Assembly: GCF_034670125.1 (NCBI RefSeq)
Contig: NZ_JAXMOC010000005.1
Span: forward strand, 186,001-250,000
DNA length: 64,000 nucleotides
Source of the DNA: Maricaulis sp034670125
GTDB lineage: Bacteria > Pseudomonadota > Alphaproteobacteria > Caulobacterales > Maricaulaceae
Direction of reading: 5' to 3'
A program made the translations under genes and the position numbers. Position 1 is the stretch's first letter, and the number at the start of each line of letters is the position of its first letter. Below, piece after piece: positions 43,721 to 51,400 of the stretch. A model generated the notes under the pieces. It ran no database searches. It saw only the letters and a list, made by a program, of their open reading frames with translations, and was not told the origin of the DNA.

Positions 43721-43856
43721 CCCACCATAAATCCCTTGCCGAGATGTCGCCGTATCCGGTTTTCCAGGTCAAGGGCGCCGCACGCGCCGCTGCGCGGTTT
43801 CACCCTTGAGCTGGAAAACCGGATGCGGCCTGCTGGCCGACAAGCGATGTATGGAT
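43721..43856. repeat. R2 palindromic element, copy 2 (136 bp)
   Basis: Same length and layout as 1237-1372. Stem arms 43750-43775 and 43803-43828. Where copy 1 has GGTTCTTCAG/CTGAAGAACC this copy has GGTTTTCCAG/CTGGAAAACC, so changes on one arm are matched on the other. With the 106-bp element it fills the gap 43552-43947. A degenerate scrap resembling R1 follows near 43911. Confidence 0.85.
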
Positions 43857-43947
43857 GCTTGCGAGCGGCGGCTCGGCTGTTGGAAATCACATCGCTTTTG
43901 TTATTCGTGCGGGATGTCCGGCAAAGGTCAGATGCACTGTGAAATCC

Positions 43948-44367
43948 CTAAACCGTCTCCGCTTCGCCCCGTATCCGGCTGATCATCGAGGCCAGACCGT
44001 TGGAGCGTTGCGGGGAGAGGTGTTCTGAAAGGCCGATGCGGGCCAGGACGTCGCGGGCATCTACCGACAGGATTTCCTCACCCGTTCGGCCGGAATAGAG
44101 CCGCACCATCAGCGCGGCGAGGCCGCGTACGATGTGGGCGTCGCTGTCGGCGCGGAAGGTGAGGGTGTTGCCGGCGGTTTCGGTGACCAGCCAGACCTGG
44201 CTGACGCACCCCTTCACCCGGTTGTCCTCGGACCGTTCGTCCTCGGGCATGTCAGGCAGGGCTTTTCCCATGTCGATGAGATAGCGATAGCGCTGTTCCC
44301 AGTCGTCCAGGAAGTCGAACTCGTCCACGAGTTCATCGATTTCGGTATGGATATCGTGTGCCGTCAT
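43948..44367 (-). CDS. sufE: SufE-family sulfur acceptor protein
   Basis: 139 residues, cytosolic. It accepts sulfur from a cysteine desulfurase for Fe-S cluster assembly. Family blocks: DDWEQRYRYLIDMGKALP, the sulfur-carrying Cys54 in NRVKGCVSQVWL, and IVRGLAALMVRLYSGRT. No sufS or other suf gene is adjacent, so the gene stands alone here. Confidence 0.92.
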   Translation of the reverse strand: MTAHDIHTEIDELVDEFDFLDDWEQRYRYLIDMGKALPDMPEDERSEDNRVKGCVSQVWLVTETAGNTLTFRADSDAHIVRGLAALMVRLYSGRTGEEILSVDARDVLARIGLSEHLSPQRSNGLASMISRIRGEAETV

Positions 44368-44475
44368 GTCAGCGCCGACGTAGTGCGGGCGAGGCGGCGA
44401 GGCAAGCCGTCTGTGCGGTTTGCGGTCAGTTGGGACCTGCGGGGCGGTAAGGCAGGTCGGGTTGTTGCGGCGTGA

Positions 44476-44793
44476 TCAGGACTTGGCGCGGGCCTGGGCA
44501 GTGGTCTGGGTCGGGCTTGAGTGGCTGGCGGTCTGGCGTTCCTGGTGGGTTTCGATGGCGTCACCGATCCGGTCCATCGCCATGCCGCCGAGGAAAGAGC
44601 CGAGGCGGGCCGCTTCGGATCCGGCTTCGCAGATGACTTCGTTGTCGACGCACCATTCAGACACTTTGGCCGACGCATCGATCCGCGTCTCCGCCGTATT
44701 GAACGGCAGGTCCATCGCTTCGCCCGCAAAATCCTGCGGAACAAAGAAACTGACGACAGCGACCCAAAAGGCAGCGCGCAGTAGAAACATCAT
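44476..44793 (-). CDS. DUF5330 protein
   Basis: 105 residues from ATG 44793, which has GAGG six bases upstream. The N-terminus MMFLLRAAFWVAVVSFFVPQDF is a membrane segment typical of DUF5330. Two Cys (SEWCVDNEVICEAG) probably form a disulfide in the periplasm. Role unknown. Lies 108 bp downstream of sufE on the same strand order. Confidence 0.75.
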   Translation of the reverse strand: MMFLLRAAFWVAVVSFFVPQDFAGEAMDLPFNTAETRIDASAKVSEWCVDNEVICEAGSEAARLGSFLGGMAMDRIGDAIETHQERQTASHSSPTQTTAQARAKS

Positions 44794-44941
44794 CTTCGAC
44801 CTCACTCATGACCGAAACCGGGTGTACCGGTCTCAATGCAGGATAGAGGCTAGGGAGAAAAATCAGGAATTGCGAGCGATTACAGGGCTTACCGAAAACG
44901 GTGTGCGAATTCGGTCCGCAGATTTTGTGTAAAATTGTCGA

Positions 44942-45020
44942 CAAATTTGATCTTGTCCCTGTTCGGGACACGATTTGTTAAGGATTGGCCGGATTCGGCA
45001 AATCTTTCCGATCAAATTTG
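44942..45020. terminator. Nested inverted repeats after the 45023 gene
   Basis: Outer arms CAAATTTGATC (44942-44952) and GATCAAATTTG (45010-45020) are perfect and enclose TGTCCC-N5-GGGACA and GCCG-GATT-CGGC. It lies directly after the stop of the minus-strand 45023 gene, so it may act in termination or as a 3' RNA structure. Confidence 0.5.
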
Positions 45021-45022
45021 AC

Positions 45023-46033
45023 TCAATTCGTGCTGCTTCCCAAACAGCGGCTGACATCCATCAGTGCGTGTTCGGCGATACAAAAACTGTCCTCATACAT
45101 GAAATGGCCGGCCGCGACGCATTGCTGCAGGTCCAGCCGGACCCAGGCGAGGCAGCGTTCAACCACCGGATCGGACAGCAGTGCCTCGACCACCTGGTCG
45201 GTGCGGGCCGGGTCCCCCGTGCTCAGCGATTGCAGCGCGGCGACCGACAGGATGCGGCCGATACGGTCACGATCAGGGTCGGCGGCCACCTCACCCACGG
45301 TCAGGGTCAGCTGCGGCGCCACGGACGGGCGATCGGACAGGGGAACCGATTCAATCCGGTCAAACAGGGCTGACGCGGGCAGGCCCCGATCAAAGCCGCC
45401 GCTCAGTGTCATCAACACCTCATCGGTCATGTCGATCGGTTCGCTGCCCATGTGCGACAGCTCGGCCAGGCGGTCGGTGCGATCGCCATGGCTGCGATTG
45501 GCCCAGCGTTCGCTCTGCAGGTCATAGGCGGCGGCGCGGTAGCGCACCGACACATCCATGATCTCGGCACTGTCGGCGGCCATCGCGTCGACGACCGAGG
45601 CCTGGGCGTCTTCGGACGAGGCAAAGCTGGTGGCATAGGTCGGGTCATACATCAGCCCGGTCATCGCGGCTTCAGGGCCGTAATAATCTGCCAGCTCGCG
45701 CACTTCGTCGAGATATTCGGGATGGCGGGCGGCGATGATGGCGGCATAGGCGATCCAGGCACGGACCAGGCGCTCCTCGCCATAAAAGGCGGTCAGCCGG
45801 TTCATGGCGTCGTCGAGGTCCTGCCCCGAGGCAATCGGCGCCGAGTGCAGATCGGCGATCACGGAATGATAGGCGGCGTACTCGCCGGCCGAGCGTTCGA
45901 TCAGGCTCGGTTCGCGCGGCGCGGGCTGGTCCAGTTGCAGGACCGGTGCGGTGGAGTCTGGCGCAGCCGTGTCCTGGACCGACAGGCCCAGACCCAAGCT
46001 TATCGCGCCAATGGCGAGGACAGTCGTCAACAT
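45023..46033 (-). CDS. Hypothetical secreted protein
   Basis: 336 residues. The start ATG 46033 follows AAGGGAGC, and the N-terminus (MLTTVLAIGAISLGLGLSV) is a signal or anchor. The mature part is mainly helical, with conserved-looking LTAFYGEERLVRAWIAYAAIIAARHPEYLDEVRELADYYG. The C-terminus has three Cys (ERCLAWVRLDLQQCVAAGHFMYEDSFC) and a fourth near the end (SRCLG). No family recognised. Divergent from the divJ-like gene. Confidence 0.7.
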   Translation of the reverse strand: MLTTVLAIGAISLGLGLSVQDTAAPDSTAPVLQLDQPAPREPSLIERSAGEYAAYHSVIADLHSAPIASGQDLDDAMNRLTAFYGEERLVRAWIAYAAIIAARHPEYLDEVRELADYYGPEAAMTGLMYDPTYATSFASSEDAQASVVDAMAADSAEIMDVSVRYRAAAYDLQSERWANRSHGDRTDRLAELSHMGSEPIDMTDEVLMTLSGGFDRGLPASALFDRIESVPLSDRPSVAPQLTLTVGEVAADPDRDRIGRILSVAALQSLSTGDPARTDQVVEALLSDPVVERCLAWVRLDLQQCVAAGHFMYEDSFCIAEHALMDVSRCLGSSTN

Positions 46034-46224
46034 CACACAATGCTCCCTTGAACCGATCTCATACTGCCTTGCCTTGCTTGCGCATCCAAGGGGTTCGCAC
46101 CGATCAATTGTCGCCAGCCTTATCGAATGTGCCCGGTAAACGCGCAAAGTTTAAGATTCAGCATTTGTTAACGTCGAAGGCGAAGATTCCGGAGAGCTAC
46201 AAAAGCGAGTCGCACCGGTTCAAG

Positions 46225-47964
46225 ATGAAGCCGAAAACGCCTGCCATAACAGCCTGGTTCGCACGCCAGGGCGGAACGCTGGTCAACCTGATATGGCTTG
46301 GCACGCTGGCGGCTGCCTTGCCGCGGCTCTGGCCGATCATTGATGGCACCGCGCTGGAGAAGACCCTTCTGGTGGCGGCGATCGCCGCGCCGGCACTCCT
46401 GTCCTTCATGCTTGTTCCGCGCATGGACCGTGCGTTCGAGCGTTTTCTGCTGGCATTGGTGTGGACCGGATTTGCGGTCGGCGTGACCCTCACCGGGGGC
46501 GGCATCACCGGCATTGGTGTGCTGGCCTTCCTGCTGGCCCCGGCCATGGCGGCCGCTTGCGGCGAGCGCGACGGCGTGATCAAGGCGGCAGCCCAGTCGG
46601 GTCTGGCCGCCATTGTTGTCAGCGCGCTGCAGCTGACCGGATTTGTCGCCCCGGCACCGATGGCCGTGGAATTCCATCTGCCCTTCGTGCTGGGATGTGT
46701 GCTGACCCTGTCGACCGGCTTTGCCTTCGGCGCCCTGCGCGCGGTGCAGGACGCTGACCGGATCCGGGCCGAGGCCGAGCGTGGCCGAGTGCGGGCCAAG
46801 GCCTTTGACGCCTCTCCGGTGCCACTGATTGCCTGCGATGCCGACGGACATATCCTGGCCGCGTCCAAAGGGCTGCGCGACCTGTCGCCCGGCCTGCCGC
46901 GTGAGTTGAAGGGCCTGCCCCTGGCCGATCTCGGTTTTGATGATGATGATCGCGCCCAGCTGGCCGCCTCCGGCCGCCGCGCCGCCCTGCGCGATGTCGA
47001 GGGGCCCCTGGTGGTCCGTGGCCTGCGCGGCCACAGCGAGGACGTGATCGTCAAGACGCGGCCGATCCATGGTGGCTCGGTGGTCACCCTGTCCAAGGAC
47101 AGCGGTCCGGCCCTGCAGGCCGCCCTGACCCAGGCCCGCCACGACCGCGAAGCGGCCGAAGAGGACGCCCGCGCCAAGTCGCAATTCCTGGCCTCCGTCA
47201 GTCACGAGCTGCGCACGCCACTAAATGCCATCATTGGTTTCTCCGACGTCATGAAGGCACGCCTGTTCGGGCCGCTGCCGGCCCGCTACGCCGAATATGC
47301 CGACCTGATCCATGAAAGCGGCCAGCATCTGATGGAGCTGATCGGCGACGTGCTCGACATGTCCAAGATCGAGGCCGACCGCTATGAGCTGGTCCGCGAG
47401 ACCTTCGATATCGGTGAAGTGGTCAACCTGTCGGCCAAGATGATGCGGCTGCAGGCGGAAGAGGCCGGTATCAATCTCAAGATCAAGCGCCATGACGGCC
47501 CGCTGCTGGTCGATGGTGACCGCAAGGCCCTGCGCCAGATCCTGCTCAACCTCCTGTCCAACGCGGTCAAGTTCACGCCGAAGGGCGGTGCCATCGTGGT
47601 CATGGCTCGCGCCAGTGGCGGTCAGCTGGTGATGGCGGTCGGGGACAGCGGTGTCGGGATCGACCCGGAGGACACGGCCCGTCTTGGCCAGCCCTACCAG
47701 CAGGCCGCCAATGCCCGCGACATCGAAAAGCGTGGCACCGGTCTGGGCCTGTCGCTGGTGCGCGCCCTGTCGGAACTGCATGGCGGCTCGATGAGTATCG
47801 CCAGCCGCAAGGGCGAGGGCACTACGGTGACCATCTCCCTGCCCATCCTCGCCGAGAGCGATGCCGAAGTTGAAAACCATCCCGGCATGAATGTCCGCCA
47901 GCAAATCCAGCGTGCCCAGGAAGCCGGCCAGGACATGACCGTGCCGAAGACGGATGTGGCTTAG
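46225..47964 (+). CDS. divJ: Sensor histidine kinase, DivJ-like
   Basis: 579 residues. About six N-terminal membrane helices (residues 20-170), a PAS-like linker (RAKAFDASPVPLIACDADGHIL near 190), then the kinase. The HisKA phospho-acceptor is His327 in SVSHELRTPLNAIIGFSDVMKARLFG, followed by RYAEYADLIHESGQHLMELI, very like Caulobacter DivJ. The HATPase has NLLSNAVKF, DSGVGIDPED and GTGLGLSLV. DivJ phosphorylates DivK in the polarity/cell-cycle pathway; that this is the orthologue rests on the HisKA region. Start 46225 gives a short cytosolic N-terminus. Confidence 0.75.
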   Translation: MKPKTPAITAWFARQGGTLVNLIWLGTLAAALPRLWPIIDGTALEKTLLVAAIAAPALLSFMLVPRMDRAFERFLLALVWTGFAVGVTLTGGGITGIGVLAFLLAPAMAAACGERDGVIKAAAQSGLAAIVVSALQLTGFVAPAPMAVEFHLPFVLGCVLTLSTGFAFGALRAVQDADRIRAEAERGRVRAKAFDASPVPLIACDADGHILAASKGLRDLSPGLPRELKGLPLADLGFDDDDRAQLAASGRRAALRDVEGPLVVRGLRGHSEDVIVKTRPIHGGSVVTLSKDSGPALQAALTQARHDREAAEEDARAKSQFLASVSHELRTPLNAIIGFSDVMKARLFGPLPARYAEYADLIHESGQHLMELIGDVLDMSKIEADRYELVRETFDIGEVVNLSAKMMRLQAEEAGINLKIKRHDGPLLVDGDRKALRQILLNLLSNAVKFTPKGGAIVVMARASGGQLVMAVGDSGVGIDPEDTARLGQPYQQAANARDIEKRGTGLGLSLVRALSELHGGSMSIASRKGEGTTVTISLPILAESDAEVENHPGMNVRQQIQRAQEAGQDMTVPKTDVA

Positions 47965-48004
47965 GCGCTGAGGCGGAAGCGGCTCAGATACCTCATACAA
48001 AACC

Positions 48005-48124
48005 TTGTCATCCCTGCCGGATGTCCGGCGCAGGCCGGACGCAGGGCAGGGACCCAAGGGGTCGCGACCAGCTAGGTCCCTGACTTTCGCCCCGCCGTCG
48101 CGGGGCGTCCATCAGGGATGACAA
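48005..48124. repeat. R1 palindromic repeat, copy 7
   Basis: Forward orientation, inverted ends TTGTCATCCC / GGGATGACAA, between the converging divJ-like and helicase genes. Confidence 0.9.
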
Positions 48125-48136
48125 GGTTTTGTGGAC

Positions 48137-50467
48137 CTAACCCTTCGGCTTGCGCTTCAGGGTCGCGCCTTTTTCGAAGGGCTTGCCGCCGTCCTTCTTG
48201 AAGCCGGGCTTCTTGCCGGCGGGCTTGTCATAGCCGCCGCCCTTTTTCTTGAAGCCACCGGCGGCCGGCTTGCGCTTGCGGGCCCAGGAGCTGTCCTCGC
48301 CCTTGTCGGGGCGGGCATTGGGATTGGTCAGGTCGCCAGCGGGGCGGGCCTTGGCAGCCGGGCGGTCGTCGCTCGAGGACGTCGGCTTGTCGGCACGCGG
48401 GCGGCGCGGCTTGTCGTCCTTTTTCCAATCGGACTTGTCGGCCCGGGGCTTCTTCTCCCAGGGCTTGTCGTCGCCCCCGACCGGGCTGTCGGCGCGGTCA
48501 TAATCCGGCTTCGGCTTGCCCTTGAAGGGACGGTCGCCATCGGCCTTCTTGCCATAGGGCTTTTTGTCCCCGAACGGTTTCTTCTCATACGGCTTCTTGT
48601 CGCCATAAGGCTTCTTGTCGCCGAACGGTTTCTTGTCGCCGTAGGCCTTTTTCTCGTAGCGCGGCTTGTCGCCAGAGCCTTCACCCTCGCGTTCGCGCTG
48701 GTCGTGCGGCTTGCGGTCCTCATAGGCGCGCGGGGCGCTGTCTTCGCGATTGCGCTTGACCGGATAGCCGTCGCTGTCGGTCTCGCGATGGCGGGACTTT
48801 TCGCGGTGACGCATTTTCGGCGTACGGGCATCGGTCGGGCCGTCATTGGGACCGGCGCGCTCCATCTGCGAGCCGTCATCCGGGCTGACCCGGATATTGT
48901 TCTCGCCGCCACCGTTCTCGGCGAGGGCCTTGGCGAAACGGTCGGCATGTTCGGCGTCAATCTCGAAACGGGTCTCGGTCTCGCCGATCTGGATCGAACC
49001 GATCTCGCGCTTGGTGACATGGCCCAGGCGGCAGATCAGCGGCAGCAGCCAGCGCGGCTCGGCCTTGGCCTTGCGACCGGCCGACAGGCGGAACCAGACA
49101 CTGGCCTTGAAGTTTTCGCGCGGCTTGCGCTCGGGACGGTCATTCTGCGCCGCCGGGCCGGACAACAGGTCCTCGGCAGACGGCAGGGTCGCCAGGCGGG
49201 CGCGCAGGAAGGCGGCGGCCAGTTGTTCGGCGGTGAACTTCTCGAGCAAGGCGTCGGTGTCGACCTTCATCGCCTCGTCGACCTCTTTGGTCAGGATCGG
49301 GTCGGCCATCAGGCGTTCGCGGTCGCGGGCGCGGACATCGTCCGAGCTCGGCGCTTCGGCCCATTCGGCCTGCAGCTTGGCATCGCGCAGAAGGCGATTG
49401 GCACGGCCGCGGCGGGTGTGCGGCACGATGATCGCGCAGACGCCCTTGGCGCCAGCCCGGCCGGTCCGGCCCGAGCGGTGCAGCAGCACATCGGAATTGG
49501 TTGGCAGGTCGGCATGGATGACCAGTTCCAGACCCGGCAGGTCGATACCGCGGGCGGCGACATCGGTCGCCACACAGACGCGGGCGCGACCGTCGCGCAG
49601 GGCCTGCAGGGCGTGGGTTCGTTCCTTCTGGGTCAGCTCACCGGACAGGGCCACAGCGGCAAAGCCGCGATTGCCGAAACGGGCTGACAGACGGTTCACC
49701 GCTTCGCGCGTGGCGCAGAAGATGATGGCGCGCTCGGCATCGTAATAGCGCAGCACATTGATGATGGCATTCTCGCGATCGGACGGCGCGACCGACAGGG
49801 CGCGGTATTCGATATCGGCGTGCTGGCCGCGCTCGGAGACCGTCGAGATGCGCAGGGCGTCTTTCTGGAAGCGGCGGGCAATGTCGGCGATGGCGCGCGG
49901 CACGGTGGCCGAGAAGAGCAGGGTGCGACGGCTCGCAGGCGCGGCGTCGAGGATGTATTCCAGATCTTCGCGGAAGCCGAAATCGAGCATCTCGTCGGCT
50001 TCGTCCAGCACCACGGCCTTGAGCTGGGACATATCCAGCGCGCCGCGTTCGATATGGTCGCGCAGACGGCCGGGCGTACCGACCACGATATGGCAGCCAC
50101 GCTCAAGATTGCGGCGCTCGGTGCGCGGATCCATGCCGCCGACACAGGAGGCGATCTGGCCGCGCGCTTCGCCATAGAGCCAGGCGAGTTCGCGCTGGAC
50201 CTGCAGCGCCAGTTCGCGCGTCGGCGCGACGATCAGGGCCATCGGCAGGTCGGGCTGGTTGAAGCTGGTGTCTTCGCCGAGCAGGGTCGGGGCCAGTGCC
50301 ATGCCGAAAGCGGCAGTCTTGCCGGAGCCGGTCTGGGCCGAGACCAGCAGGTCACGCCCGTCGGCCTCTTCCGCGATTACGGCGGACTGGACTTCGGTGA
50401 GGGCAGAATAGCCCTTTTTCTCAAGCGCAGCGGCAAGCGCCGGCGCAATGCGGGGATTCAAGGTCAT
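48137..50467 (-). CDS. DEAD-box RNA helicase with DbpA-type RNA-binding domain and basic tail
   Basis: 776 residues. Helicase motifs in order: Q motif near residue 26 (LTEVQSAVI), AQTGSGKT at 44-51, PTRELALQ, GTPGRL, VVLDEADEML, LLFSATVP, and the C-domain ATDVAARGIDL and HRSGRTGRAG. A DbpA-type domain follows (RLSAGRKAKAEPRWLLPLICRLGHVTKREIGSIQIGETET). The last ~200 residues are low-complexity and basic, with repeats of GDKKPYGDKKPYEKKPF type. Likely a ribosome-assembly or RNA-remodelling helicase. Start 50467 fits the helicase N-terminus. Confidence 0.93.
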   Translation of the reverse strand: MTLNPRIAPALAAALEKKGYSALTEVQSAVIAEEADGRDLLVSAQTGSGKTAAFGMALAPTLLGEDTSFNQPDLPMALIVAPTRELALQVQRELAWLYGEARGQIASCVGGMDPRTERRNLERGCHIVVGTPGRLRDHIERGALDMSQLKAVVLDEADEMLDFGFREDLEYILDAAPASRRTLLFSATVPRAIADIARRFQKDALRISTVSERGQHADIEYRALSVAPSDRENAIINVLRYYDAERAIIFCATREAVNRLSARFGNRGFAAVALSGELTQKERTHALQALRDGRARVCVATDVAARGIDLPGLELVIHADLPTNSDVLLHRSGRTGRAGAKGVCAIIVPHTRRGRANRLLRDAKLQAEWAEAPSSDDVRARDRERLMADPILTKEVDEAMKVDTDALLEKFTAEQLAAAFLRARLATLPSAEDLLSGPAAQNDRPERKPRENFKASVWFRLSAGRKAKAEPRWLLPLICRLGHVTKREIGSIQIGETETRFEIDAEHADRFAKALAENGGGENNIRVSPDDGSQMERAGPNDGPTDARTPKMRHREKSRHRETDSDGYPVKRNREDSAPRAYEDRKPHDQREREGEGSGDKPRYEKKAYGDKKPFGDKKPYGDKKPYEKKPFGDKKPYGKKADGDRPFKGKPKPDYDRADSPVGGDDKPWEKKPRADKSDWKKDDKPRRPRADKPTSSSDDRPAAKARPAGDLTNPNARPDKGEDSSWARKRKPAAGGFKKKGGGYDKPAGKKPGFKKDGGKPFEKGATLKRKPKG

Positions 50468-50655
50468 ATATAGCTGTTTCCAGTGCCTAATGCCGGCCGC
50501 ACCCATCAGCGACCGGGTTCCATCGTCGTCCCGGTAAGGGCGCCGATAGGGCGACTGGCCGGAATATGCGGGGCTTTAACACGAGATGGGCGGCAAAGGC
50601 CAATCCTGCGGCAGCAGGGCGGTCATGCAGATGTGGGGGTGAGCGGCGCGCATGC

Positions 50656-50732
50656 GGGGACAGGTATATTTAACGCGTGGCGCCGACGTTGGCGGTCGCT
50701 GTCGATGTGACGCGTTAAATATACCTGTCCCC
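50656..50732. repeat. 77-bp perfect inverted-repeat element
   Basis: Two 22-bp perfect arms (50656-50677, beginning GGGGACAGGTATATTTAA, and 50711-50732) enclose a 33-bp GC-rich loop. The GGGGACAG-type ends resemble small REP or transposon-derived palindromes. The rest of 50468-50846 shows no gene. Confidence 0.8.
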
Positions 50733-50846
50733 ATCTCCCTCGGGCCGTTTGAGGGCAGTCATTACCGAAGGCAAATTTCCCTGTCAAAATATTGCCAAAT
50801 TCAACGTCGAGGGTCCCCGTGCCATCTTGAAATAGTGGAGAGATAC

Positions 50847-51023
50847 ATGCTTAATCTTGCACTCGCCTTTTTCATCATTGCACTGGTTGCTGCCATCCTC
50901 GGATTTGGCGGAATCGCCGCCGGGGCGGCATCGATCGCCAAGATCATTTTTGTTTTGTTTATCGTACTCTTCGCGATCTCGCTTGTGACCGGCCTTGTGC
51001 GCCGCCCCGGATCGAGTCGATAA
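50847..51023 (+). CDS. DUF1328 small membrane protein
   Basis: 58 residues with two helices, MLNLALAFFIIALVAAILGFGG and AKIIFVLFIVLFAISLVTGL. The pattern matches DUF1328/YtjA, envelope proteins of unknown role. ATG 50847 follows GTGGAGAG. Often stress-linked in relatives; the next gene is a small acidic lipoprotein. Confidence 0.88.
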   Translation: MLNLALAFFIIALVAAILGFGGIAAGAASIAKIIFVLFIVLFAISLVTGLVRRPGSSR

Positions 51024-51068
51024 TCCAACGGCACCATCTGTTTTTCCGTTCTTCAAAAAGGAGATTTC

Positions 51069-51257
51069 ATGTTCAGGAAAGCCATCCCGCTTGCCATTTC
51101 ATTCACCGCGCTCGCCCTGGCCGGTTGCACCGACGGCGAGGCCGAGAATGCCGGCGAGGACATTGATGAGGTGATCGAGGACGTCACCGGAGAAGACAGC
51201 GAGGCGTTCGAGGAAGCCGGCGAAGAGATTGACGACGCCGCCGACGAGCCGTCCTGA
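51069..51257 (+). CDS. Small acidic lipoprotein
   Basis: 62 residues. Signal with lipobox (FTALALAGCTDG), then a mature tail of about 43 residues with Asp and Glu making up almost half and no Lys or Arg. AAAGGAG lies upstream of the ATG. It probably sits in the outer membrane or periplasm; role unknown. In line with the DUF1328 gene and followed by a hairpin. Confidence 0.65.
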   Translation: MFRKAIPLAISFTALALAGCTDGEAENAGEDIDEVIEDVTGEDSEAFEEAGEEIDDAADEPS

Positions 51258-51289
51258 CTTCGGCATTTGCGTCCTGTCTGGACGAAGCG

Positions 51290-51320
51290 CCCCGCCGGCT
51301 CTTGCTGGCGGGGTGTTTGT
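51290..51320 (+). terminator. Hairpin after the small lipoprotein gene
   Basis: CCCCGCCGGC-TCTT-GCTGGCGGGG stem followed by TGTTTGTCTG, 33 bp after the stop. Confidence 0.7.
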
Positions 51321-51400
51321 CTGTCGGGGGGGGCGCGATCCGGACGCGCGTGGCGGAGAAAGGCAAGTTGGGCCGTCGCGACCGCTGAGCCTGCGGACCC

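Noticed and set aside
43911..43940. Short R1-like scrap (GGGATGTCCGGCAAAGG)
   Set aside because: Only part of one S-type half with changes; no inverted end or second half, so not counted as an R1 copy.
46151..46171. TTAA-N13-TTAA upstream of the divJ-like gene, considered as a CtrA site
   Set aside because: The known CtrA full site is TTAA-N7-TTAA. The 13-base spacing does not fit.
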